A program made the translations under genes and the position numbers. The notes below the pieces were generated by a model. The model saw nothing but the letters and a program-made list of their open reading frames with translations. It had not been told where the DNA came from and made no database searches. A stretch of DNA of 64,000 nt, taken from Planctomycetales bacterium. Lineage in GTDB: Bacteria > Planctomycetota > Phycisphaerae > SM23-33. Where the stretch lies: contig JAUWNJ010000005.1 in the NCBI GenBank assembly GCA_030612725.1, forward strand, positions 1 to 64,000, written 5' to 3'. Positions 1 to 9,066 of this stretch are shown in pieces (position 1 is the stretch's first letter; each line of letters starts with the position of its first letter).

Positions 1-81
1 CTGCGTCGGCACTGGACCCCGCCACTGGGCGCGACGTTCGGATTCCTCGTCGGAATGATAGGCGAGAAACTGCTCGGATAG
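1..81 (+). CDS. C-terminal end of a probable membrane protein (truncated by window edge)
   Basis: An open frame runs from base 1 to a TAG at 79-81 and encodes 26 residues ending in GFLVGMIGEKLLG. The glycine-rich hydrophobic character fits the last membrane helix of a small integral membrane protein; the glycine-patterned tail is loosely like DUF456 proteins, but this is a guess. The start lies outside the window, so neither length nor family can be judged. It is on the same strand as the lipoprotein gene downstream, with about 260 bases between them. Confidence 0.35.
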   Translation: MRRHWTPPLGATFGFLVGMIGEKLLG

Positions 82-342
82 GGATTTATACCGTTTGTGA
101 TTAATTAGTGCGCTGGCGAGATAAACGAGCCGTGACCGCAACGGAGCGGTCATTAAAAAGCTCACATAGATCTGACCCCTACCTTGCGGGCGCGGCTCGT
201 ACGGTGTTCCCTGTACTGAGTGCGTTAAGTTATCGTGTACGGTACAATTTCCTGAATTATAAAATGCGGGCGAAATATAGGAGCAACTACTGCGTTTATA
301 ATACATAGATTCGAGCACCGGAAAGGAAAGAGGTGAAGGGCC

Positions 343-2079
343 ATGAAAAAGATAACATTCATCGCATTGCTTCTCCTTATTGGGACAGTCATTACCGGCT
401 GTACCGCCAAAAGACTTATCAAACGTGGCGACGCAAGCATGTTGGCAAATCGCCCCGCCGATGCTGAAAGATACTACCGCGAGGCATTGGAGCACGATTC
501 AGACCTTGCCGAAAAACCCGCCTTCGTCGAAAAGTTCAATCGGGCAAGAAGCCTGGCTGCCTACGAAAAAGGTAAGTCTCTGGCAAATCAGGGTCTGTGG
601 GAACAGGCAATCGCCAAGTTCTCCGAGACTCTCGAAATCGACCCGGAATCCGCTCATGCAAAACAAGCACTTCTCCAGGCTCAGGCAAAGCGCGACGAGA
701 CTGAAAGGCTTTATGCCGATGCCGCGCATCTGGCAAAGCAGCGTCGATGGGACGACGCGATTCGCCAGGGGCAAGCCGCACTGAAAATATCTCCTTTCCA
801 TCGTCCGGCGAGCGACGTGCTTGCCGTGGCGAAAAACTCGGCTGCGGCTGAACACTGCGAAGCGGGAAATCGACTCCTGGCAGGAAACAACCTCGCCGAA
901 GCCGAAATGGAATTCCAGCGATCTCTCGGATACATTCCGACCCTGGTCCCAGCCAGGGAGGGATTGGCCCGTGCAGACTGCATCAGGGGCATGGCGGACC
1001 AGAAAAAGGGGCTGTGGGGAAGCGCCCTGCTCTGGTACACCGATGCGAACAATCACATTTCAAAGCCGGAATACATCGACAAAATAGAGGCTGCCAGAAG
1101 CCGGGTATTCTCTCGAATTTCCTTTGGAATCGGCGTGAACGTTACAGATGCAAGGGTTAGGAAAACTGTAGAATCGTCGGCGTTGCGATCTCGTGTGTTC
1201 GCGAACATATCAGCGAAAAAACCGCAGTTTCTGAGGCTTGAATCGGCGAAGATTGGCGCCAAGGCGCCATTCTACACCGCTACAGTCAGCCTGGAGGACT
1301 TGAGTGTCCGTGGCGGTTTGGGTCTGGTCCGAAGCGAAAACCGGACGCATTACTATACATCCTACCGCAAAATTCCCAATCCGGAGATTCCGAGACTTCG
1401 CATTCTGCTGCGAGTCGCACGTCGGGACCTGGCGCGGCTCAGACGGGATTTCAATCGCCGAGGCCACGTAACCGGCAAATCTAAACATTCGATTAGTCGA
1501 GGAAAGAAGCGAGCGCCGACCCAACGCCTGCGAGGCCACAGTCGCGGAAAAGCCACAAGAGTAACCAGGTGGTACATTGAACGAAAACGGGCACAAGTGC
1601 GGCATCTTCAGCACCAACTGACCGTGGCGCCTTACACGGTTACCGAGAGTTTTTCCGCAAAATGGCCGTATGTAATTAACTACTACGAGAAGTCCGGCAT
1701 AATAAGTGCGAGTATTCGGATCACAAATGCCGGCGGCGTTACGACCGATGCAATTACAATCCGAAAGACCTTCAGGCAGACCGACACAACAATCGATAAC
1801 CCGAACCCCGGAATCGGACTAAGAGTGGATCCGTTAACTCTTTGTTCCAATGATGAGGCCCGGACTTCCTTGATTCAGGCAGCAGGTTCGGAAGTCGCGG
1901 TGAAAATCGTCGCCGCCGTTCTCAAAGCCAAGGCATCCGAAGTTCGCGCCAAAGCCCAAAACGCTTCACGCCGGGGGAATTCCATCGCCGCCACCGAAGC
2001 GTATGTGGACCTCGTCCACCTTGTAAAACCATACGATGCCACCGAAGCGGCGAGACTGCTTAAAAGTCTCCACCGGTAA
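343..2079 (+). CDS. TPR-repeat lipoprotein
   Basis: A 578-residue protein with a lipoprotein signal peptide: basic start, hydrophobic stretch and lipobox ending ITG-Cys20, so it should be anchored in a membrane facing the periplasm. Residues about 29-250 hold roughly five tetratricopeptide-like helical pairs (for example around ADAERYYREALE and WEQAIAKFSETLEIDP), which usually mediate protein-protein contact. The C-terminal half is not recognised; it includes a very basic stretch near residues 360-415 rich in Arg, Lys and His. The start is supported by a GAAAGAGG-type ribosome site a few bases upstream. It lies just before a FlgI-like lipoprotein gene with the same orientation, so the two may work together in the envelope. 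No specific function can be assigned. Confidence 0.85.
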   Translation: MKKITFIALLLLIGTVITGCTAKRLIKRGDASMLANRPADAERYYREALEHDSDLAEKPAFVEKFNRARSLAAYEKGKSLANQGLWEQAIAKFSETLEIDPESAHAKQALLQAQAKRDETERLYADAAHLAKQRRWDDAIRQGQAALKISPFHRPASDVLAVAKNSAAAEHCEAGNRLLAGNNLAEAEMEFQRSLGYIPTLVPAREGLARADCIRGMADQKKGLWGSALLWYTDANNHISKPEYIDKIEAARSRVFSRISFGIGVNVTDARVRKTVESSALRSRVFANISAKKPQFLRLESAKIGAKAPFYTATVSLEDLSVRGGLGLVRSENRTHYYTSYRKIPNPEIPRLRILLRVARRDLARLRRDFNRRGHVTGKSKHSISRGKKRAPTQRLRGHSRGKATRVTRWYIERKRAQVRHLQHQLTVAPYTVTESFSAKWPYVINYYEKSGIISASIRITNAGGVTTDAITIRKTFRQTDTTIDNPNPGIGLRVDPLTLCSNDEARTSLIQAAGSEVAVKIVAAVLKAKASEVRAKAQNASRRGNSIAATEAYVDLVHLVKPYDATEAARLLKSLHR

Positions 2080-2192
2080 CAAGGATGAATTACGGAGAAA
2101 CCGCTCCAGTTAATTCCGCCCCGCCGGGAAATCTGTTTCAACAACACTTCTGACAAATTCGCTTATCTATCGGCTTTGTCGGCGCCGGCGCG

Positions 2193-2221
2193 TTGACATT
2201 GTTGTCGTAAGCGGTTAGATT
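2193..2221 (+). promoter_or_regulatory. sigma70-type promoter before the FlgI-like gene
   Basis: TTGACA (2193-2198) and TAGATT (2216-2221) are separated by exactly 17 bases. The site lies in the 266-base gap before the FlgI-like lipoprotein gene and would give a leader of roughly 115 bases. It implies that this gene can be transcribed independently of the TPR lipoprotein gene upstream. Confidence 0.6.
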
Positions 2222-2345
2222 CCCCTATATCTTGTGCAATACAGGGCTTGAGGGTAGGATATATACGCTCAAGCATACGGTGAGCAAGGTCCGATAATTA
2301 TTCCCGTGCAGACCTGATGGGAACATCGAGGCAGGTGAGATAATC

Positions 2346-4064
2346 ATGCAGAACAGAGGGTTGTCAGCGATTGTCATTCCGTGTTGCATCTTTGTCGTTT
2401 TGATTGGGTGCAACAGTAAGCCCAAGCCAACCCCATCCAAATTCGTCAGAGCGGTTCCTCCTTCCGGTATCGCCGAAACGGTGGCTGGTTACGCAGACCT
2501 GGTAGGCGGAAACGCTATGATGGTCAGGGGTTCCGGTGTGGTTATCGGACTTGGCGACAACGGTTCATCCGAGGTTCCAAGCCATTTGCGCAAATACCTG
2601 TTCAAGCAAATGAGCAAACATAAGGTCGGTTCTCGCGCAGCCGGTCTCGGACATGTTACTCCCGCACGGATACTGGCCGATAAGGATACCGCCGTAGTGG
2701 TCATCAGCGGATTTATTCCTCCCGCCGCTCCGGTCGGTACTCGGTTCGACGTTCGCGTCGAGGCCCTTCCGAGAACGCAGACGACCAGTCTGTCGGGCGG
2801 GATACTGATGACCACCGAGATGCACATGTCGTTGATTACCTCTACCGGCAGCGCCGCCAAGAGCAAGGCGCTCGCTCTGAGTCGCGGAGCGGTATTCGTT
2901 AATCCGTTTATCGCCCGCACCAAAGAAGGCGCACAGCCCCGTCTGCGTGCGGGGCGCATTCTCAACGGCGGAGTGGTAACCCTGTCGCGTCCCGTGCGTC
3001 TGGAACTGCGCCGCGCGGACTACCGCATATCACGCCTGATACAACGACGGATTAATCAGCGATTCGGCGAAGATCAGAAGGTGGCCAAAGCCAAAACGCC
3101 CTCAATGATCGAATTGAAAATCCCTCGTAGATACCGTGATGATTACATCCATTTTCTCCGCCTGGTGATGCACATTTATGTCTCGGGTCGAAGCGGCTCC
3201 GAAGAAATATATGTCCGTCGCCTCGCGCGGGACATTCTGCTTCCAACAGCAAGGTACGAAGACATCGCCCTGGTGTGGGAGGCCGCGGGGCGACAGGTCC
3301 TTCCTGTTATTCGCAAACTTTACGCTTCGTCCAATCCGGCAGTGGCGTTCTACGCCACCAAGGCCGGACTGAGACTCAATGATAGAATGGCCGCCGATGT
3401 CATGGTCCGTATCGCAAATCACGCCAACTCTCCGTTTCAGATACCGGCTGTGGAAGAACTTGGGGTCGCCAGGCGATTCGCCCAGAGCCTGCAAACGCTC
3501 AAGCAGATGCTCTCAAGCCGAAACATATTGTTAAGGGTGGCGGCCTACGAAGCCTTGCTGAAACACGGTTCGCGTGATGTGATTCGTCGGTGGGACATAT
3601 CGGGGCAGTTCACTGTGGACGAAGTGAAAAGCGACGGCGATTACATAATTTACACAACGGTAACGGGCAAACCCAAGATCGTCCTGTTCGGGAGCGATAT
3701 CCCCCTGAAACGTCCGCTGTTCTATTGTCCCGACGATGAACTCGTAACGATAGACGCCAAAAGCACCGACAAGAAAATCATGGTTTATCGCAAAATTCCC
3801 GGTACGCAACGGCAAAGTGACCCGTTTTACGTCGAGCCGAAAGTAACTGAATTCATCAAAACCCTTGGTTCACGACCGGTCAAGGGGATGGACGGACGCA
3901 TTGAGGGACTGGGGTTGACTTATTCTCAAGTAGTAGGCGTGCTTTACGGGCTGTGTAAGCAGGAACACATATCCGCCAAATTCGTCCTTCAACGCAGCGA
4001 CGTATTACGCAGAACATATAGTACGGTCCCCGCTGCCGGAAGGTCGGATATGCCGGAGAACTAA
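2346..4064 (+). CDS. FlgI-like (flagellar P-ring-like) lipoprotein
   Basis: A 572-residue predicted lipoprotein (lipobox LIG-Cys22). Residues about 45-300 resemble the flagellar P-ring protein FlgI: the N-terminal segment with GSGVVIGLGDNGS (61-73), then AVVVISGFIPPAAPVGTRFD and the SLSGGILMTTEM stretch match FlgI landmarks (loss-of-generality glycine loop, 'PP.a..G..iDV', 'GG.Ll.T'). FlgI is normally a periplasmic secreted protein of about 370 residues, not a lipoprotein. Here the chain continues with about 200 residues of helical, HEAT-like repeats (around 290-430) and an unknown C-terminal region. No other flagellar gene is near, so a P-ring role is doubtful; an envelope ring or scaffold is a possibility by inference only. 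The next gene is smc. Confidence 0.75.
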   Translation: MQNRGLSAIVIPCCIFVVLIGCNSKPKPTPSKFVRAVPPSGIAETVAGYADLVGGNAMMVRGSGVVIGLGDNGSSEVPSHLRKYLFKQMSKHKVGSRAAGLGHVTPARILADKDTAVVVISGFIPPAAPVGTRFDVRVEALPRTQTTSLSGGILMTTEMHMSLITSTGSAAKSKALALSRGAVFVNPFIARTKEGAQPRLRAGRILNGGVVTLSRPVRLELRRADYRISRLIQRRINQRFGEDQKVAKAKTPSMIELKIPRRYRDDYIHFLRLVMHIYVSGRSGSEEIYVRRLARDILLPTARYEDIALVWEAAGRQVLPVIRKLYASSNPAVAFYATKAGLRLNDRMAADVMVRIANHANSPFQIPAVEELGVARRFAQSLQTLKQMLSSRNILLRVAAYEALLKHGSRDVIRRWDISGQFTVDEVKSDGDYIIYTTVTGKPKIVLFGSDIPLKRPLFYCPDDELVTIDAKSTDKKIMVYRKIPGTQRQSDPFYVEPKVTEFIKTLGSRPVKGMDGRIEGLGLTYSQVVGVLYGLCKQEHISAKFVLQRSDVLRRTYSTVPAAGRSDMPEN

Positions 4065-4123
4065 TAATACCTACGGACGGACACCGATATTATCAGATCG
4101 AACGCCATGGAAGGATGTTACTT

Positions 4124-7100
4124 ATGAAGCTGGAAGCCTTGACATTATTCGGGTTCAAGAGTTTTCCCAACAAGACCAGGTTTGAATTCAACAACGGCGT
4201 AACGTGCGTGGTCGGACCCAACGGATGCGGAAAAAGCAATCTCGTCGATGCGTTCAAGTGGGTTCTTGGCGAGCAATCGGCCAAGAGTCTCCGGGGCGAC
4301 GGGATGATGGACGTTATTTTCAGCGGTACCGCCCAGCGACGCTCAAGTGGATACGCCGAAGTAACGCTCATCTTCACGTGCGCCTCCGATTCGCCCGCCA
4401 CAGACCAGACACAAAACGGCACATATGTCCCCGTCGGCGATGACGCCAAAAAGACCGACGAACACACAATCACCGTCGCACGCAAACTCTACCGTAGCGG
4501 CGAAAGCGAATACCTCCTGAATAACAAGGTCGTCCGACTAAAGGACATCCGTGAAATGTTCATGGACACCGGCGTCGGAGGATATAGCCTCATCGAGCAG
4601 GGAAGGGTCGGAGCCTTTCTCCAGGCATCGTCGGCGGACCGCAGGATGGTTTTCGACGAGGCAGCGGGAATCAGTCGATACAAGGCCAGAAAAGCAGAAG
4701 CCATTCGCCGCCTCGAACGGGTCGAGCAAAACCTCCTTCGCCTGACGGACATCCTTTCAGAAGTTCAAAAACGCCTTCGATCCATCAAGTACCAGGCAGG
4801 TAAAGCCCGTAATTACCAGAAATACAGCGAGCGACTCTCGGAACTCCGAAGCCTGTTTTGCCTGGCACAATACCACGACCTTGTGGGTCGGCGGCGCGGC
4901 GTGCAGACCCAGGTCGATGCGCTTACAGACGCACTGGCCAACATAACGGCGCAGATCGGTCGGCTCGAAGCGTCCGAGACGACCACGGAGACGGAACTGA
5001 CCGATCTGACGCAAAAAGCCCACGACCTGGAAGGGGAAATTTCCGCACTTGAAGGTCAAATAATCGCGGCTAAGCAGCGGGGAGAAATGCTCTCGGTAAG
5101 GGCAGACGAACTCGCCGACGCCATCGCATCGGACACCTCGCGACGTGAACAACTTGAAGCGAAGGTCGCCTCCAATAAACAGGAATCCGCCGAAGCGGGC
5201 AAACAACTCGAAGCAGTTAACGAAGAACTTTCCAGGCTTACCCGGCAAGCCGAAACGGCAAGCTGCGCTTCAACGACTGCCACCGAAGCGGTCCGACAAA
5301 TTCGCCGACAACTCGAAGACGAGAAGAACGGTACAATCGACCTGCTCCGACGAACCGCGCAACTGCACAACGAGATTAATACCCATAGCCTCCACCGCAA
5401 AAACCTCCACGCCCGACGAGAAAGAGTGGCAGGGCGAAGCGAGGAGATCGCCAAATCACTCGAAGAGATTCTCGCCCGACGATCGGCCTCACACGCAAAA
5501 CTATCCGAAGCCGAAACTCTTCTGGGCGATTCAGAGTCCAGACTTGAGGCGACCCAACAGAATATCGCCGCCAGCACCGACGACGAGAAGCGTATCCAGG
5601 CCGATCTTTCCGTCGCCCAACAGGCGCACAGCGGGCTTGTTTCCCGTAAGAGCGTTCTGGAGCAGATGCGTCGTCGAGGCGAGGGGCTTGGCGAAGGCGT
5701 TCGACGAGTCCTGACCGCCGCGAAAGAAGGAAAAACGCCTTTCGACAAGGCTCAGGGCAGGCCTTTCGTTCTGGGTACGCTGGGCGATTTTATCGAGACT
5801 ACCGTTGACAACGCCGGCGTGATTGAAGCGGCGCTGGGACGGGCCGGTCAGTGGCTTGTCGCCGCCACCGGCGCGGAAGTTACCGAATCGGCGGAGCAGG
5901 TCAGGCAAATCGCCGGAGACGCCGACGGCGTCGAATTCATCTGCCTCGACCGAATACCGGCTACCGACACACCTGATATGCCCGTTGCCGACGGAATCAT
6001 CGCGCGCGCGTCCGAACTCCTGCGATGCCATGACGAGCGGGTTCGCCCTGTAATCGAAAGACTACTTTCGAGGACGCTTCTGGTCGGAACGCTTTCGGTA
6101 GCATTCGATCTTGCCGGAAAAATCGGTGGCCACTGGCGATTCGTAACCGCTGACGGCGATGTCCTGGAAACCGACGGCAGGCTGCGATTGGCTGCGAAAT
6201 CCGACGAGCAGGGACACAACAGGCCAGGCGGGCCAATCTGGCAAAAGAGCGAACTGGCGGACGTGGACCGAAAATTGCAGGAAAACCAGACCCGCGTCGA
6301 TGAACTTCTCAGACAACTGGAAAAGGCCCACTCCAAACATAAACACCTGAGCGACCTCGTCCACTCACTGCGAACGGTCGTCTATGAAGCCAGTACCGAA
6401 CGGGTCTCGTGCCAGAGCCTGCTGGACCGTCTCAATGAGCAAATTTCCGAACTTCGCCGCGAAGCGCCGCTGTTGGCCGGCGAGATCCGTCATCTGGCAG
6501 ATGAAATCGAATCGGCTTCGGACCGGGAACGTCAGAGCAAAACCTCCGCAGCCGAACTCGAATCCGCCCGTAACCAACGTGAAGCCGAAGTCGCACAACT
6601 GGGTGAGACCCTGACCGAAGCGACTCATAAGCAGGAGTCCCTGTCGGCAGAAGCCACTACCGCCCAAATCGCCCTGGCGTCGGCGCGACAAAAACACGCT
6701 GCCGGGCAGGAGACCGTCCAACGATTGAACCAGCAGGGCGAATCGCTGGGCAGGGAACTGGCGGACCTGCGGACGCAAATCGACCAAACTCGCCTCCGTC
6801 GCACCGAAGCGGAAAACGGGGCCAAGGAAGCACAGGAAAGCATCCAGACGTCGGTGAAACAGAAGGGCGAATTGGCAAGAGAAATGGAAGAAACCTCCAT
6901 TTCCTGCCGGACGCTTCGTGATCGAGCCGGTGAAATCAAAAAACAACTCGCCGACGAGCGTAAAAAGCACGAAGACCACTCATCCCGCTCTTCCGACCTG
7001 CGCGTCAAACTGGGCGAGATCGAAGTCCGTGTCGAAGACCTTATCTCGCGGACTTCCGAAGAAATGAACATCGACCTGCCCGAAACCTATGCCGATTACA

Positions 7101-7843
7101 CCCACGACGAGCAACGGGACTGGGAGGCAGTGAAGAACGAAATCACCGAACTTCGCGGGAAGATCGACCGGCTTGGGAACGTCAACCTCGACGCCATCGA
7201 CGAACAGGAGCAGTTGCAGAAGCGAGAGGAGTTCCTCTCCGAACAGACTTCCGACATCCGCGAATCCCAGAAGCAGTTAGCCAACCTGATAAAACGCATC
7301 AATGTCGAAAGCCGAAAGCGTTTCGAAGAGTCGTTCCGGGCCGTTCGGAGCCACTTCAACGAACTGTTCCGCAAACTCTTCGGCGGCGGAAAGGCCGACA
7401 TCCTGCTGACCGATCCGGAAAACGTCCTGGAAAGCGGTATCGAAATTGTCGCACGCCCGCCCGGAAAAGAACTCAGAGCGCTGTCGCTGCTGAGTGGCGG
7501 CGAAAAGACCATGACGGCCCTGGCGCTGCTGTTCAGTTTCTTCAAGGCCAGACCCGGACCGTTCTGCCTGCTGGACGAGGTCGATGCAGCCCTCGACGAG
7601 CAGAACACCGGACGATTCACACAACTCGTCCGCGAATTCCTCGATACGAGCCAGTTTATCATCATCACGCACGCCAAGCGGACCATCGCCATGGCCGACC
7701 AGATTTACGGCCTGACCATGCAACAACCGGGCGTCTCGACACCCATCTCCGTCCGCTTCGAGGACGCCACAAAAATGGTCGAACAGGCTCCCAAAACCGC
7801 CAAATCACAACCCACACCCGAAGCCCAAACCGTCGGCGCATGA
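4124..7843 (+). CDS. smc: chromosome segregation ATPase SMC
   Basis: A 1239-residue SMC protein, which forms the DNA-entrapping core of bacterial condensin with ScpA/ScpB and acts on the nucleoid. Visible parts: Walker A GPNGCGKS near residues 29-36, a long heptad-rich coiled coil, the hinge at about 525-670, a second coiled coil, and the ABC signature LSGGEKTMTALALLFSF followed by Walker B CLLDEVDAALDEQN near 1120-1165. The ATG at 4124 is preferred over one at 4115 because GGAAGGA (4109-4115) sits 8 bases before it and the protein then begins MKLEALTLFGFKSF like other SMCs. The hinge carries an 8-residue in-frame duplication-type insertion (see the repeat at 5737). Length is slightly above the family norm. 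Confidence 0.97.
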   Translation: MKLEALTLFGFKSFPNKTRFEFNNGVTCVVGPNGCGKSNLVDAFKWVLGEQSAKSLRGDGMMDVIFSGTAQRRSSGYAEVTLIFTCASDSPATDQTQNGTYVPVGDDAKKTDEHTITVARKLYRSGESEYLLNNKVVRLKDIREMFMDTGVGGYSLIEQGRVGAFLQASSADRRMVFDEAAGISRYKARKAEAIRRLERVEQNLLRLTDILSEVQKRLRSIKYQAGKARNYQKYSERLSELRSLFCLAQYHDLVGRRRGVQTQVDALTDALANITAQIGRLEASETTTETELTDLTQKAHDLEGEISALEGQIIAAKQRGEMLSVRADELADAIASDTSRREQLEAKVASNKQESAEAGKQLEAVNEELSRLTRQAETASCASTTATEAVRQIRRQLEDEKNGTIDLLRRTAQLHNEINTHSLHRKNLHARRERVAGRSEEIAKSLEEILARRSASHAKLSEAETLLGDSESRLEATQQNIAASTDDEKRIQADLSVAQQAHSGLVSRKSVLEQMRRRGEGLGEGVRRVLTAAKEGKTPFDKAQGRPFVLGTLGDFIETTVDNAGVIEAALGRAGQWLVAATGAEVTESAEQVRQIAGDADGVEFICLDRIPATDTPDMPVADGIIARASELLRCHDERVRPVIERLLSRTLLVGTLSVAFDLAGKIGGHWRFVTADGDVLETDGRLRLAAKSDEQGHNRPGGPIWQKSELADVDRKLQENQTRVDELLRQLEKAHSKHKHLSDLVHSLRTVVYEASTERVSCQSLLDRLNEQISELRREAPLLAGEIRHLADEIESASDRERQSKTSAAELESARNQREAEVAQLGETLTEATHKQESLSAEATTAQIALASARQKHAAGQETVQRLNQQGESLGRELADLRTQIDQTRLRRTEAENGAKEAQESIQTSVKQKGELAREMEETSISCRTLRDRAGEIKKQLADERKKHEDHSSRSSDLRVKLGEIEVRVEDLISRTSEEMNIDLPETYADYTHDEQRDWEAVKNEITELRGKIDRLGNVNLDAIDEQEQLQKREEFLSEQTSDIRESQKQLANLIKRINVESRKRFEESFRAVRSHFNELFRKLFGGGKADILLTDPENVLESGIEIVARPPGKELRALSLLSGGEKTMTALALLFSFFKARPGPFCLLDEVDAALDEQNTGRFTQLVREFLDTSQFIIITHAKRTIAMADQIYGLTMQQPGVSTPISVRFEDATKMVEQAPKTAKSQPTPEAQTVGA
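5737..5768. repeat. 24-bp in-frame insertion with direct-repeat ends in smc
   Basis: The octamer GCCTTTCG occurs at 5737-5744 and again at 5761-5768, 24 bases apart. Removing one 24-base unit restores a normal-looking SMC hinge entry (KEGKTP joined to FVLGTLGDF), so the FDKAQGRP octapeptide looks inserted. The reading frame is kept. Confidence 0.6.
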
Positions 7844-7898
7844 TCGTCGAATTTTTGCGCAGATGCTCTCATGATGGATATGTAAGTGCGGTGGAACC

Positions 7899-8339
7899 AT
7901 GAATCGTTTTTCTATATTGCGTTTACTTCGGCTAAACACGAGGTCATGTCTATTGCCCTTCCTTTTAGGTGCTTTTTTCGTTTTAGGTGGATGCGGGACA
8001 AGCCCAAGGACTGTTTTGCAGTTCAAGACTCCGAGGATATTTCTTCATGCTTACGAAGAACCAGAGAAGGTCAAGCCGCTTCTGCGGGTCAAAGGACTCA
8101 GCCTTGTATCGCGCGATGAATCAGGGAATGCCGATGGCAACTTTGTTCTCACCGGAACCGGTACGCTTTATTGGGATTCCAGAGTGATAAAAGCTACCAA
8201 CAACGCCATTGAAGTAGATGGTGCCATTATTGAATCACGACCTGACGGGTACCGAAACGCGACTATCATGAAAGATGGGCGAGTGGAGAAAGACAGATTT
8301 ATTCCTTGGGAACCATGGTGGGGATATCATCCCGGATGA
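7899..8339 (+). CDS. small lipoprotein of unknown function
   Basis: A 146-residue protein with a twin-hydrophobic N-terminus and a lipobox-like LGG-Cys near residue 32, followed by a soluble domain rich in short beta-type segments (LTGTGTLYWDSRVIKATNNAIEVDG). It ends in an aromatic-rich tail, WEPWWGYHPG. No family is recognised. The gene starts 56 bases after smc and could share its transcript, but there is no overlap and the functions look unrelated. The ATG at 7899 is preceded by GGTGGAA very close to the start. Confidence 0.7.
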   Translation: MNRFSILRLLRLNTRSCLLPFLLGAFFVLGGCGTSPRTVLQFKTPRIFLHAYEEPEKVKPLLRVKGLSLVSRDESGNADGNFVLTGTGTLYWDSRVIKATNNAIEVDGAIIESRPDGYRNATIMKDGRVEKDRFIPWEPWWGYHPG

Positions 8340-8400
8340 TAAATGAATTGGTGGGACGAGCGTCTCATCCTACTCTCTTGCATCAGGAAGGGGTAATCCA

Positions 8401-8961
8401 ATGAAAGTTCTCGGTATAAACGGTAGCGGTCGGGTCGGGGGAAATACAGCGGCGCTGGTTGGGGCGATTCTCAAGGGAGCAGCCGAGACGGAGTGCGAAA
8501 CCAATCTACTGGAACTGGGGCGGATGATAATCAGGCCCTGCAACGCCTGTAAGCTATGCAAAGACACGCACCAGTGTATTATCGACGATGGGATGAGCGA
8601 GTTTTACCAAGCCGCTCCCGATACGGACGTTCTCGTCCTTGCTTCGCCGATTTACCTCGACCACATCTCGGCCCAGACGATGACATTTATCCAGCGGATG
8701 TACTGCTATCTTGGGCCTGGTCTGGAGATATGCTATCCGCACCCCGGTACGCGCGCGGTGCTGGGAATAACCTACGGGGCACAGTGGCGTAAGGCGTACG
8801 ATTACGTCCTCGACTGGATGCGCGCCCGGCTGGAAGAATACTTCGGCATCAGAACAATCGAGTACTTCAGGGTCCATTCGACAAAACACGACAATCCCGT
8901 CGGGCCTGAACATCCGGAAATCCAACGGGCATACGAATTCGGAAAAACGCTGAAAAAATGA
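8401..8961 (+). CDS. flavodoxin-fold NAD(P)H-dependent reductase / iron-sulfur flavoprotein-like
   Basis: A 186-residue protein of the NADPH-dependent FMN reductase superfamily. The N-terminus MKVLGINGSGRVGGNT is the FMN-phosphate loop, and ASPIYLDHISAQTMTFIQR is the second flavin-binding segment. Between them, CNACKLCKDTHQC (about residues 48-60) gives the compact CxxCxxC...C cluster typical of iron-sulfur flavoproteins, which may hold an Fe-S cluster or simply be redox-active. The likely role is cytoplasmic electron transfer or reduction of small substrates; the substrate is not predictable. A clear GGAAGGGG site lies 7 bases before the ATG. The stop codon forms the outer edge of a large inverted repeat. 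Confidence 0.88.
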   Translation: MKVLGINGSGRVGGNTAALVGAILKGAAETECETNLLELGRMIIRPCNACKLCKDTHQCIIDDGMSEFYQAAPDTDVLVLASPIYLDHISAQTMTFIQRMYCYLGPGLEICYPHPGTRAVLGITYGAQWRKAYDYVLDWMRARLEEYFGIRTIEYFRVHSTKHDNPVGPEHPEIQRAYEFGKTLKK

Positions 8962-9047
8962 ACCACAAAGGGTACAAAGAACACAAAGAGAAAAAGAGTC
9001 TTTTGTTTTTTTCTTTTCTTTGTGTTCTTCGTGTCCTTTGTGGTTCA
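8959..9047. repeat. 89-base inverted repeat between genes
   Basis: Two arms of about 38 bases, starting TGAACCACAAAGG on the left (8959) and ending CCTTTGTGGTTCA on the right (9047), are nearly perfect reverse complements. The left arm begins exactly with the TGA stop codon of the reductase gene. The long A/T-rich stem would form a strong hairpin in RNA. Purine-rich 'ACCACAAAGG..ACAAAGAACACAAAG' elements of this style are, from memory, dispersed in several bacterial groups; copy number here cannot be tested. Confidence 0.85.
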
Positions 9048-9066
9048 GTCTGTTAAGATTTGCAGC

